Shown: in pieces, positions 1 through 6,741 of the stretch | Layout: each line of letters begins with the position of its first letter | Position numbering within the stretch: the stretch's first letter is position 1 | From: Caryophanales bacterium UBA3620 | Lineage (GTDB): Bacteria > Bacillota_I > Bacilli_A > RF39 > UBA660 | Direction of reading: 5' to 3' | Assembly (NCBI GenBank): GCA_002375205.1 | Contig: DFLL01000020.1 | Location: 1-30,068 of the forward strand | DNA: 30,068 bases | Program-made: the position numbers and the translations under genes | The notes under the pieces: model-generated | Databases searched by the model: none | Seen by the model: the letters and a program-made list of their open reading frames with translations, nothing else | What the model was told of the DNA's origin: nothing

Positions 1-28
1 CAGTCATAAAGTTTAACACAACTTATGT

Positions 29-61
29 TTAAAAAGATTTTTTAATCTTAACTCTTTTCAT
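29..61 (-). other. Possible 10-codon ORF ending in a hairpin
   Basis: A minus-strand ATG at 61 lies behind AGGAAG with 6-nt spacing and reads MKRVKIKKSF before TAA. Its last codons form a perfect 6-bp inverted repeat (34-39 with 44-49, 4-nt loop) followed by only three T residues. It could be a leader peptide with an attenuator or chance in AT-rich DNA. The gene it would serve lies outside the window. Confidence 0.2.
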
Positions 62-110
62 ACTTATCTTCCTATTAGTATTTTTACTATATATAGTATT
101 AATATAAAAA

Positions 111-187
111 GAAACGCCTAACTCAGCAATTGATTTAGGCAACTATATAAAATATGGTTGCACTCAACAAAGCGTATCAAGTGTTCC
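111..187 (-). ncRNA. Structured 77-nt element (candidate small RNA or terminator)
   Basis: Read on the minus strand, GGAAC at 187-183 can pair with GUUUC at 115-111 (one G-U) and close three successive hairpins: ACUU/GAGU, CAAC(C)AUAU/AUAU(A)GUUG and GCCUAA/UUAGGC. A U-rich stretch follows at 110-106. A possible promoter lies just upstream (TTGTCT at 247-252, 18 nt, TATTAT at 223-228). The closing stem is better paired on the minus than on the plus strand, where A faces C. It could be a small RNA, a cis-regulatory leader, or a terminator of the kinase gene. I do not recognise the family. Confidence 0.3.
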
Positions 188-256
188 TTTTTTATTGTAT
201 GAAATTTCCTTCATCAATATGTATAATAACATATTTTTATACAAAAAGACAAGTAC

Positions 257-1000
257 TTATTTATTCCACTTTCTATCAAATAATTCCATAGGAGTTTTAG
301 TTCCTATCATTTTTCTTTCTAATACTTTAGCAGGTTCTTCTTTATATCCATTACAATCAAATAAATAATTTAAATATTTATTTCTTGTCATATTATTCCA
401 AAAAACATCATTTAATTCAAATCCTTTTGCTATTAATTCTTCTTGGAATAATCTTTTAAAAGCATAAAGTAAATAAGCTATATTTTGTTTTAATATATTT
501 TGTTTTAATATATTTTGTTTTAATATATTTTGTTTTAATATATCACTATCAAAAGACATTTTTAAGTATCCATCAAAATCAATTAGTTTTATCCCAGAGT
601 CCCCTATTACAATATTTCTATGATATAAATCACTTGTAACAATTAAATGTTTAGCTAAAACAAGAATATCTTTATATAAACTATGTAAATTATCCAATAA
701 ATACTCAGTATGCATATCTAATATACTTTTTTTACTTTTTTCTAAGTACTCCATAGTATATGCTTTAATCTTACCATCTTGATAAAATGGAATACTTAAT
801 TTTACCAAACTATCTAACGATAAACTTTTAATTTCATCATATAGTTCTTCTTTAAAATACATTACTGAATCTTTATCCATTACTTTTAAACATTCATCAC
901 TATTTATTCTATATACTTTTGAAGTAGAGCCATAATCAAAGTAATCATCTTTAGATATATTAAATGAGTAAGATTTTCCTTCTTTATCATAAAATATCAT
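257..1000 (-). CDS. Protein-kinase-fold protein with in-frame ILKQN tandem repeat
   Basis: This is a 247-residue cytosolic protein with the layout of a small eukaryote-like or aminoglycoside-kinase-like phosphotransferase. The sequence shows a glycine-loop-like GSTSKVYR, a CLKVM lysine strand, a hinge-like YTMEYL, a catalytic-loop-like SDLYHRNIVI (Asp followed five residues later by Asn) and a metal-binding-like IDFDG. Soon after IDFDG, where the activation segment would lie, ILKQN is repeated four times, encoded by four perfect 15-bp units. The start at 1000 is chosen over one at 1036 because AAGGGGG sits just upstream of it. The gene is transcribed alone from its own promoter. Substrate is unknown; kinase fold is likely, activity is inferred from motifs. 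Confidence 0.72.
   Translation of the reverse strand: MIFYDKEGKSYSFNISKDDYFDYGSTSKVYRINSDECLKVMDKDSVMYFKEELYDEIKSLSLDSLVKLSIPFYQDGKIKAYTMEYLEKSKKSILDMHTEYLLDNLHSLYKDILVLAKHLIVTSDLYHRNIVIGDSGIKLIDFDGYLKMSFDSDILKQNILKQNILKQNILKQNIAYLLYAFKRLFQEELIAKGFELNDVFWNNMTRNKYLNYLFDCNGYKEEPAKVLERKMIGTKTPMELFDRKWNK
481..540. repeat. Four perfect 15-bp tandem repeats
   Basis: The unit tattttgttttaata occurs four times without a mismatch at 481-495, 496-510, 511-525 and 526-540. Because the unit is 15 bp, gain or loss of copies adds or removes five residues (ILKQN) without shifting the frame of the kinase-like gene. Confidence 0.97.
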
Positions 1001-1024
1001 TAATAACCCCCTTAAGTAACAAAT

Positions 1025-1053
1025 ACTATAACACAAACAAAAGTATTTGTCAA
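1025..1053 (-). promoter_or_regulatory. Sigma-A-type promoter of the kinase-like gene
   Basis: TTGACA (1053-1048), a 17-nt spacer and TATAGT (1030-1025). The first two T residues of the -35 box are the last of the T-run of the glmS terminator, so terminator and promoter abut with no spacing. Confidence 0.8.
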
Positions 1054-1078
1054 AAAAAAGAGTAGTTTTTGCTACTCT
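1052..1078 (-). terminator. Intrinsic terminator of glmS, overlapping its stop codon
   Basis: A 7-bp stem (1078-1072 with 1065-1059), a 6-nt loop and a run of seven T on the minus strand. The upstream arm contains the last glmS codons and the TAG stop at 1074-1072. Confidence 0.85.
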
Positions 1079-2835
1079 ACAGTTACTGATTTAGCTAAAT
1101 TTCTAGGTTTATCAATATCACAACCTTTTAATTTAGCTACATTATAAGCAAGCATTTGCATTGGTACTATTACTAATAATGGATTTAATATTTCATCATA
1201 GTCATCTATTTCAATACTATAGTCATAGAAGTCCTCCCTAATATTAGTAATTGCTATTACCTTAGCACCTCTTGAAGATACTTCTTTTAGATTACTTATT
1301 GTTTTATCACTAATTGTTTTATCGGTTACAATAGATATTACTCCAAAATCTTTATCTATTAAAGAAATACTACCATGTTTTAACTCTCCTGCTTGAAAGG
1401 CTTCACTATGAATATATGATATTTCTTTTAATTTTAAACTACCTTCCATAGCTAAATAATAGTCTATTCCTCTTCCTAAATAGAAAACATGTTCTTTTTC
1501 GGATACGATTTTAGCTATACTTTGATAATCATATTCATTTATATATTTAGTAATTAAATTAGGTAGTAGTTTTAAATCATTAATAGCTTTTTCTTCATAC
1601 TTAGTATCTTTGACAGCCATTAATAATAAGACGATTATTTGTGATAAATATGCTTTAGTAGTAGCTACCGCTATTTCGATACCTGCTTCAGTATATATTA
1701 CATACTTTGATTCTCTAGCAATAGAAGAATCTTTTCTATTGACAATAGATAATGTATCAATATTATTTTCTTTAGCTAGTTTTAATGCCGCTAATGTATC
1801 CGCGGTTTCTCCTGATTGAGATATTAATAATACTAAAGTGTCTTTATCAAAGAAATTCTTTTGATATCTATATTCTGATGCATAATAAACATTTACTTTA
1901 ATATTTTTATATTTTTCAATATAATATTTACCTATTTGACCTGCAAAAGAAGCAGAACCACAGGCTACAATATCAATACTTTTATATTTACTTAAATCAA
2001 AAATATCTTTTACCTTATCATTTTCTGTATATAGATTTAAATGTTTTTTAACAACATCAGCTTCTTCATTTATTTCTTTTAACATAAAATGATCATAACC
2101 ATTTTTACTAATAGATTCTTTATCAAAAGTAAATTCTTTTACTTCTTTCTTTATTTCTTCTAAATTCTTATTATAAAATAATACTTTATCATTAGTTAGT
2201 TTAACAATATCATAATTATCCAATAATACATATTTATTGGTAATATGAAGTACTGCAGGTATATCACTAGCCAAGATATTCTCTTTATCTCCTAATCCTA
2301 CAATTAATGGGCTATCCTTTCTCATACCATATATTACTTCTGGTTCATCATCACAAATAATATTAAAAGCATAACTTCCCTTTAAAATATTAGTAAGTTC
2401 TGATAAACTTTCTAATATATTACCTGTTTTATTATATATATAATCCAAATAAGCCGAAGCTATTTCTGTATCGGTATCACTCTTAAAAGTATAACCTTTG
2501 CTTATTAACTCTTTCTTTAATTCATTATAATTTTCTATTATTCCGTTATGGACAAGAGTTATTTTTCCTTGTCTATGAGGATGAGCATTAATATCATTTG
2601 CTACCCCATGTGTTGCCCATCTTGTATGTGATATTGCAATATCAATATCTTCATTATAATCTAGACAACTATCTAAATTTACTATAGGTCCTTCTTTTTT
2701 AATAATGTTTATCTTACCATTCTTCATATATGCAATACCTGAAGAATCATAACCACGATATTCCAAGGATTTAAGGCCTGTCATTACCTTAGATATACCT
2801 TTATTTTTCCCTGCATAACCTACTATGCCACACAT
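1072..2835 (-). CDS. glmS: Glutamine--fructose-6-phosphate aminotransferase (isomerizing)
   Basis: GlmS makes glucosamine-6-phosphate from fructose-6-phosphate and glutamine, the first step towards UDP-GlcNAc and cell wall. The N-terminal class II glutaminase begins MCGIVGYAG, with Cys2 as nucleophile after Met removal, followed by RGYDSSG, HTRWATHG and HNGIIENY. Two SIS sugar-isomerase domains follow: VACGSASFAG with SQSGETADT, then FYLGRGIDY with EGSLKLKE. The C-terminus has the family ending DKPRNLAKSVTVE. At 587 residues it is slightly shorter than the usual 600-610. AGGAG lies 9 nt before the ATG. The leader carries a glmS ribozyme, so expression should be repressed by the enzyme's own product. 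It is monocistronic between its own promoter and terminator. Confidence 0.98.
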   Translation of the reverse strand: MCGIVGYAGKNKGISKVMTGLKSLEYRGYDSSGIAYMKNGKINIIKKEGPIVNLDSCLDYNEDIDIAISHTRWATHGVANDINAHPHRQGKITLVHNGIIENYNELKKELISKGYTFKSDTDTEIASAYLDYIYNKTGNILESLSELTNILKGSYAFNIICDDEPEVIYGMRKDSPLIVGLGDKENILASDIPAVLHITNKYVLLDNYDIVKLTNDKVLFYNKNLEEIKKEVKEFTFDKESISKNGYDHFMLKEINEEADVVKKHLNLYTENDKVKDIFDLSKYKSIDIVACGSASFAGQIGKYYIEKYKNIKVNVYYASEYRYQKNFFDKDTLVLLISQSGETADTLAALKLAKENNIDTLSIVNRKDSSIARESKYVIYTEAGIEIAVATTKAYLSQIIVLLLMAVKDTKYEEKAINDLKLLPNLITKYINEYDYQSIAKIVSEKEHVFYLGRGIDYYLAMEGSLKLKEISYIHSEAFQAGELKHGSISLIDKDFGVISIVTDKTISDKTISNLKEVSSRGAKVIAITNIREDFYDYSIEIDDYDEILNPLLVIVPMQMLAYNVAKLKGCDIDKPRNLAKSVTVE

Positions 2836-2883
2836 AATATTTAACTCCTATCTTATATTCAGTTATTATATTGTTACAATTTT

Positions 2884-2992
2884 AATTTTGCTTTTTGATA
2901 ATAACCTAATGAGCATATAAACCCAAAGTAGCATCCGCCGAATATTCGATAACTACTTTCCTCGTTAACTATTTCTAGTCTGGCGCTAAGTT
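2884..2992 (-). ncRNA. glmS ribozyme (GlcN6P-activated self-cleaving riboswitch)
   Basis: The minus-strand glmS leader contains the ribozyme core in order: AGCGCCAGA, a short CUA-GAAA-UAG hairpin, UUAACGAGG, a 7-bp stem made by AAAGUAG (2959-2953) and CUACUUU (2931-2925), and between its arms UUAUCGAA and UUCGGCGGAUG. In the family, cleavage falls just before the G of GCGCC, here between 2987 and 2986. Binding of glucosamine-6-phosphate triggers cleavage and mRNA decay. The 3' part (P3-P4) is AU-rich and I cannot resolve its pairing, so the lower boundary is approximate. Confidence 0.93.
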
Positions 2993-3025
2993 GTAATTAA
3001 CCTCCTTTATATTACTAACTTTACT

Positions 3026-3087
3026 ATAGTATATCAAAATATAAAATATTTGTAAACTAATGTAAAAGAAAAAAGTGCTATGCGCAC
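3026..3087. repeat. 62-bp direct repeat, copy 1 (glmS side)
   Basis: Aligns without gaps to 3458-3519 with 55 of 62 identical bases by eye. On the minus strand it carries a terminator hairpin followed by a TTTACA/TATACT promoter. Together with copy 2 it brackets the 85-residue gene. Confidence 0.9.
3028..3056 (-). promoter_or_regulatory. Promoter of the glmS ribozyme-glmS transcript
   Basis: TTTACA (3056-3051), 17-nt spacer, TATACT (3033-3028). Transcription would start near 3021, about 35 nt before the ribozyme cleavage site. Confidence 0.78.
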
Positions 3088-3092
3088 TTTTT
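3066..3092 (-). terminator. Intrinsic terminator after the 85-residue gene
   Basis: AAAAAGTGC (3070-3078) pairs with GCACTTTTT (3084-3092) around a 5-nt loop, and T residues follow on the minus strand. It lies between the 85-residue gene and the glmS promoter. The symmetry would also allow function on the plus strand. Confidence 0.75.
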
Positions 3093-3170
3093 AATTATTA
3101 AATCTACTTTTCCCTTTTTAAGCTTTTTTTCAAATCAGATCCTTTGGATAGAACAGAATCTGATGCATTA

Positions 3171-3428
3171 TTATTTTCGCTTAATGCGTGCATACACACA
3201 CCTTTCACGATTATATGGTCTATAGAGTGTAGGCATTGCATAAAAGCCACCGCTATCACGGACTCTCATATCATAGCTTCTAACCATTAATTCAATATAT
3301 TCTTTTCTTCTTCGTTCTCCCCGTTCTCCCATATATTCGGGGTTTGCCTCATCATACTTTCTAGCCGCTAAATCAGCAATTCTTTTTCTTCCTTCTTTTC
3401 TTCTTTCATCCATTTCCCATTCATCCAT
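3171..3428 (-). CDS. Small highly charged protein, unknown function
   Basis: This 85-residue, Arg/Glu-rich protein has no membrane segment or signal peptide. It starts MDEWEMDERRKEGRKR, has an Arg-rich centre (GERGERRRKEY) and ends in a basic tail (ARIKRK). AGGAGG lies 8-10 nt before the ATG and a TTTACA/TATACT promoter at 3488-3460 precedes it, so it looks expressed. By hand count its GC content is about 41 percent, well above the roughly 30 percent of neighbours, and it sits between two 62-bp direct repeats. Both features suggest a recently gained cassette between mltG and glmS. I do not recognise the family. A nucleic-acid-binding role would fit the charge but is only a guess. Confidence 0.6.
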   Translation of the reverse strand: MDEWEMDERRKEGRKRIADLAARKYDEANPEYMGERGERRRKEYIELMVRSYDMRVRDSGGFYAMPTLYRPYNRERCVYARIKRK

Positions 3429-3457
3429 AGTTTTGCCTCCTCCTTAAAATTACAAAG

Positions 3458-3519
3458 ATAGTATATCAAAATATAGGATAAATGTAAACCAATCTAAAAG
3501 AAAAAAGTGCTAAGCGCAC
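3458..3519. repeat. 62-bp direct repeat, copy 2 (mltG side)
   Basis: Partner of 3026-3087. It contains the mltG stop codon and terminator hairpin as well as the promoter of the 85-residue gene. Confidence 0.9.
3460..3488 (-). promoter_or_regulatory. Promoter of the 85-residue gene
   Basis: TTTACA (3488-3483), 17-nt spacer, TATACT (3465-3460). It is the same promoter as that of glmS, duplicated with the 62-bp repeat. Confidence 0.75.
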
Positions 3520-3520
3520 C
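3501..3520 (-). terminator. Weak intrinsic terminator of mltG with the stop codon in its loop
   Basis: GTGC (3519-3516) pairs with GCAC (3510-3507), plus one possible G-U pair, around a 5-nt loop, followed by six T on the minus strand. The mltG TAG stop (3512-3510) begins in the loop. The stem is short, so efficiency is uncertain. Confidence 0.5.
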
Positions 3521-4655
3521 AATTCTTTTCTCGTTTTAATTTATTTATTGTATTATTATGTACTGTTTCATTTTCGCTTAAATATAGTTTACCTTCACAG
3601 TCATTTACAAAGTAATAATAACTATGTTCATTAGGGTGAAGCACTGCTTCAATTGATTCAATCGAAGGATTACAAATTGGTCCCACTGGTATACCTATAT
3701 TACTAGAACATCTTGTATTATACTTATTTGTACAATCATTTAGTTCTTTATAAGTAAGCGGATTATTCTTCCAATCATCAATCTTTGCTCCATAATATGA
3801 AGAAGCATCACTACCAAGCGTTGGATATGATTTAGAATCTAATCTATTTAAAAATACTTCAGCAACATCCTTTCGATCATCAGGATTAGCTACTTCTAAT
3901 TCTACTACGGAAGCAAGAGATATTATTTCATGAATACTATACTCACTATTATTAATATCATCTTTATATTTAGATAATTTATTATCCATCTCATCTAATA
4001 ACTTAGTAATTATATCTTTTACAGATACTTCTTTATTATTAAAAGCATAAGTATCAGGATATAGATAACCCTCTAGAGGATAAAATATATCTTTATTCTT
4101 AATATCATTACTAAGAAACCAATACTTTTCAATTAAACTATCAATATAGTCATTATCATTCATAATATTCATTACATCTTCATAGGAGTTATTTGTCTTT
4201 TCACTAACATTAAGTGCAAATTTTCTAACATTATTTCCTTCTTTAAAAGTAATAGATATCTCATTAGGATTTCTTTTAGTTCCTTCACTTAATATATCGA
4301 TAATCTTCTTAACTCCCATATTTTCAGATAACTGATAACTTCCAGCTTTTAAATTCGTTTTACCACTTAATCTAGCATATATTTTAAACATTGTAATATT
4401 TCTAATTAATTTTTCTTTCTTTAAAGTCTTAGCAATATTACCTACATATCCATTTACTCCACTTTCAATTACAATATCTTTCGGAGTACTATCATTCGAT
4501 ACTTTTCTCATATTTATAAAATAGAAAGTTACAATTGATAACACCCCAAAAAAGCACATCACTATTAATGCTAATAAAACATTCTTAAACCTCTTTTTTT
4601 CTCCTACCAAATTATTATTACTACTCGTTCTCTTCTTTTTCTTTCTTGTTTTCAT
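3510..4655 (-). CDS. mltG: Endolytic murein transglycosylase MltG (YceG-like)
   Basis: MltG cleaves nascent glycan strands in the membrane and helps set their length. The protein has a basic cytoplasmic N-terminus (KTRKKKKR), one membrane segment (about residues 25-48) and an extracellular YceG domain. The catalytic glutamate is in LASVVELEV (Glu252 from this start). The C-terminal signature IGIPVGPICNPSIESIEAVLHP is typical. The start is uncertain: the ATG at 4655 gives 381 residues and overlaps the end of the yrzB-like gene by 35 nt, without a strong ribosome binding site. An ATG at 4709 would add 18 atypical residues. It is the last gene of a conserved ireB-ruvX-yrzB-mltG operon. Confidence 0.92.
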   Translation of the reverse strand: MKTRKKKKRTSSNNNLVGEKKRFKNVLLALIVMCFFGVLSIVTFYFINMRKVSNDSTPKDIVIESGVNGYVGNIAKTLKKEKLIRNITMFKIYARLSGKTNLKAGSYQLSENMGVKKIIDILSEGTKRNPNEISITFKEGNNVRKFALNVSEKTNNSYEDVMNIMNDNDYIDSLIEKYWFLSNDIKNKDIFYPLEGYLYPDTYAFNNKEVSVKDIITKLLDEMDNKLSKYKDDINNSEYSIHEIISLASVVELEVANPDDRKDVAEVFLNRLDSKSYPTLGSDASSYYGAKIDDWKNNPLTYKELNDCTNKYNTRCSSNIGIPVGPICNPSIESIEAVLHPNEHSYYYFVNDCEGKLYLSENETVHNNTINKLKREKNWCA

Positions 4656-4905
4656 CTTGAATAGATTCAAGGATTGTCTCAATGACCTTCCATTCTCTTT
4701 CTGTCTCAACTGGTAAAAGTTCTAAAGGTTCTTTATTTGGTACAAATACTGATGCATATACTCTTGTATTTCCATCTTTATCTTTAGTATTATCGGTATA
4801 GACCATATAGTTTTTCTTTGTTTCATCTGATTCAAAAGTAAATAATACTTCAAATTCAATTTCTTTTCCCTTTTTATCAATTATTTTAAATTTATTCTCT
4901 TCCAC
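4621..4905 (-). CDS. DUF1292 family protein (YrzB-like)
   Basis: A 94-residue acidic protein of the DUF1292/YrzB family, found next to ruvX and ireB across Bacillota. The core FKIIDKKGKEIEFEVLFTFE, YMVYTDNTKD and VYASVFVPN is the small beta-rich domain typical of the family, followed by an alpha-helical, Lys/Glu-rich tail. Its start lies inside the end of ruvX (14-nt overlap) and its end overlaps mltG, implying translational coupling. Its molecular role is unknown in the family. Confidence 0.88.
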   Translation of the reverse strand: MEENKFKIIDKKGKEIEFEVLFTFESDETKKNYMVYTDNTKDKDGNTRVYASVFVPNKEPLELLPVETEREWKVIETILESIQDENKKEKEENE

Positions 4906-5323
4906 TATTCTTCTCCTTATCTAGATAGTCTTGTAATATTATTTGAGCCGCTACACTATCCACTTTTTTCTTTCTTTTTTTACGAGATAAGTCTGCTTCT
5001 ATTAAGATACTATTTGATATAACTGAAGTTAATCTTTCATCTATCATAATAATCTCCATATCAAGAGCCTTCTCTAATAAGTTTTTATACTCTAAAGTAA
5101 TTAATGCTCTTTCTCCTAGAGTATTATTCATATTCTTAGGTAATCCCATAACAATCTTTTTAATATTATTTTCTTTTACGATATCCATTATTTCACTAAC
5201 AGTACCAGTATAATCTTCATTCTCAAAAAAAATTGTTTTATAAGCAGATGCTATGGTTAAGGTTTCATCTGAAATAGAAAGACCTATTGTTTTACTACCT
5301 AAATCTATTCCCAAATATCTCAT
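4892..5323 (-). CDS. ruvX: RuvX/YqgF family Holliday junction resolvase-like nuclease
   Basis: A 143-residue protein with the RNase H-like fold of the YqgF/RuvX family, implicated in Holliday-junction resolution and pre-16S rRNA 5'-end maturation. Visible motifs are the N-terminal YLGIDLGSKTIGLSISD, the central IVMGLPKNMNNTLGERA, and IIMIDERLTSV, followed by KKKVDSVAAQIILQDYLD with a conserved Asp. The length is normal. Its ATG overlaps the TGA of ireB (ATGA), and its end overlaps the yrzB-like gene, so the operon is tightly coupled. Confidence 0.96.
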   Translation of the reverse strand: MRYLGIDLGSKTIGLSISDETLTIASAYKTIFFENEDYTGTVSEIMDIVKENNIKKIVMGLPKNMNNTLGERALITLEYKNLLEKALDMEIIMIDERLTSVISNSILIEADLSRKKRKKKVDSVAAQIILQDYLDKEKNSGRE

Positions 5324-5565
5324 TTTAAATATTCTTTAAGTATTACTTCAACTAAAGTAGATCTATCTATTTTAGATAATTTATTTCTTGTTTCTTTATA
5401 TGAAGAAATATAACCTAAATCTCCTGATATAATATATCCTACTAATTGATTAATAGGATTATATCCTCTTTCAGTAAGTGCTTCAACCGCATCTTCAAGA
5501 GTACTTTTAATTAACTTTTCATTTACTTCATTTGCATCAAACATAAGTGTATCTTCACTTTTCAT
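5320..5565 (-). CDS. ireB: IreB family regulatory phosphoprotein (UPF0297, YrzL-like)
   Basis: An 81-residue protein of the IreB/UPF0297 family. In Enterococcus the homologue is phosphorylated by the PASTA kinase IreK and affects cephalosporin resistance. The family core is clear: LMFDANEVNEKLIKSTLEDA, LTERGYNPINQLVGYIISGD, YISSYKETRNKLSKIDR and a terminal KEYLK. The start at 5565 is chosen because GAGGTG lies 6 nt upstream; longer starts lack family similarity. It is the first gene of the ireB-ruvX-yrzB-mltG operon. The usual upstream neighbour alaS is absent; spmB precedes it here. Confidence 0.94.
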   Translation of the reverse strand: MKSEDTLMFDANEVNEKLIKSTLEDAVEALTERGYNPINQLVGYIISGDLGYISSYKETRNKLSKIDRSTLVEVILKEYLK

Positions 5566-5587
5566 ATCACACCTCATTCTCTTCTTA

Positions 5588-5616
5588 ATGATACCACATA
5601 TTTTTTCTTTTAACAA
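5588..5616 (-). promoter_or_regulatory. Promoter of the ireB-ruvX-yrzB-mltG operon
   Basis: TTGTTA (5616-5611), 17-nt spacer, TATCAT (5593-5588), ending about 22 nt before the ireB start codon. Confidence 0.7.
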
Positions 5617-5624
5617 TAGATTTT

Positions 5625-5654
5625 AATTAAAAAAAGAGACTTACCTCCTTAATA
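5625..5654 (-). terminator. Probable intrinsic terminator after spmB
   Basis: On the minus strand AAGGAG, a 6-nt loop and CTCTTT can form a 6-bp stem with one G-U pair, followed by more T residues. It overlaps the spmB TAA (5651-5649) and lies just before the ireB promoter. The stem is weak. Confidence 0.45.
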
Positions 5655-6161
5655 AAACAAAATATTAATAACGATTATTGATATTATAATACATAATAAG
5701 TCTGCTATTAAACCTACTACTAATGAATACTTTATTTTCTTAATACCAATACTACCAAAGTATAACGAAATAATATAAATAGTAGTATCAGTAGAGCCTC
5801 CTATAACACTAGATATTCTGCCTATATAAGAATCAGGATGATATCTACTTAATATATCATTTAATATAACTATTGAACTAGAGCCAGATACCGGTTTCAT
5901 TAAAGCAAGAGGAAGTACTTCACTAGGAAAAGAAAGAAACTTAAATAATGGATTTAATAATTTACCAATATCAAGTAATATATTACTATTAGTAAGTATT
6001 GTAATTGCTATTACCATTGCAAATATTGTAGGAAATAATTTAAAAGTTACATTTATTCCCTCTTTTACCCCTTCGATAAAAGTATCAAAAATATCAATTT
6101 TTTTATATAGTCCATATATAATTATAAACACAACCATTATTGGTACTAAATAATTAGACAT
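5649..6161 (-). CDS. spmB: Spore maturation protein B (nucleoside-recognition/Gate domain membrane protein)
   Basis: A 170-residue integral membrane protein of the SpmB family. In Bacillus subtilis SpmA and SpmB are needed for full spore-core dehydration. Diagnostic stretches are YKKIDIFDTFIEGVKEG, FPTIFAMVIAI, LMKPVSGSSSIVILNDI and IGGSTDTTIYIISLYFGS. Several hydrophobic helices are evident. Its ATG overlaps the stop of spmA. The order dacB-spmA-spmB matches the B. subtilis operon. Presence of these genes suggests a spore-forming ancestry but does not prove sporulation. Confidence 0.95.
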   Translation of the reverse strand: MSNYLVPIMVVFIIIYGLYKKIDIFDTFIEGVKEGINVTFKLFPTIFAMVIAITILTNSNILLDIGKLLNPLFKFLSFPSEVLPLALMKPVSGSSSIVILNDILSRYHPDSYIGRISSVIGGSTDTTIYIISLYFGSIGIKKIKYSLVVGLIADLLCIIISIIVINILFY

Positions 6162-6741
6162 ATCTTTTTCTCCATAGATAATAGAATAATCTATCTATTA
6201 TTAAAGCAAGTACTACTGATAAAAAAGTAGTTATAATACACGAACTTATTATTTCATTAGGATTAGAAGAACCATTTAAGACTCTTAAACTAATAACTGT
6301 TGTTGGAATAATAGTAACAGATGCCGTATTAATAACTAAAAAAGTAATCATACTTCTAGAAGCAACATCACTATTATTATTTAATCTTTTAAGTTCTTTC
6401 ATTGTCTTTAATCCAAAAGGAGTAGCAGCATTCCCTAGTCCCATCATATTCATAACAATATTCAAAGATATATAACCAATCGCAGGATCTCCTTTAGGGA
6501 TTTCGGGAAATAATAATCTAACTAAAGGTGATAATTTATTAGATAGAATATCAAGAAGTCCACTTTTCTTAGCAATATTCATAATACCAAGCCATAAACA
6601 AATAATACTACCTATACTAAATATCATATCTATTGCAGTTTTACCACTAGTAAGAAGAGTATTAGATAAATTAGCATCTCCTTTATAGATAGAGTAAAAT
6701 ACTCCTATTAAGATAAAGAAAGACCATATATAATTAATCAT
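6154..6741 (-). CDS. spmA: Spore maturation protein A
   Basis: A 195-residue multi-helix membrane protein of the SpmA family. Characteristic segments are the N-terminal MINYIWSFFILIGVFYSIYKGD, a central IMNIAKKSGLLDILSNKLSPLVRLLFPEIPKGDPA, the loop MNMMGLGNAATPFGLKTM, and VINTASVTIIPTTVISLR. It overlaps both neighbours by 8 nt (dacB end and spmB start), indicating coupled translation. It presumably pairs with SpmB. Confidence 0.95.
   Translation of the reverse strand: MINYIWSFFILIGVFYSIYKGDANLSNTLLTSGKTAIDMIFSIGSIICLWLGIMNIAKKSGLLDILSNKLSPLVRLLFPEIPKGDPAIGYISLNIVMNMMGLGNAATPFGLKTMKELKRLNNNSDVASRSMITFLVINTASVTIIPTTVISLRVLNGSSNPNEIISSCIITTFLSVVLALIIDRLFYYLWRKRYV

Noticed and set aside
111..187. 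A tRNA gene
   Set aside because: The 77-nt length and outer stem suggest a cloverleaf, but there is no GG in a D-loop, no TTCRANY T-loop and no plausible anticodon on either strand.
481..540. CRISPR-like array
   Set aside because: The repeats are 15 bp, directly adjacent, without spacers, and in frame within a gene.
1610..1819. Plus-strand ORFs inside glmS, the deacetylase, the LRR and the surface-protein genes
   Set aside because: They lie antisense to strongly conserved or domain-bearing genes, lack ribosome binding sites and show no family features.
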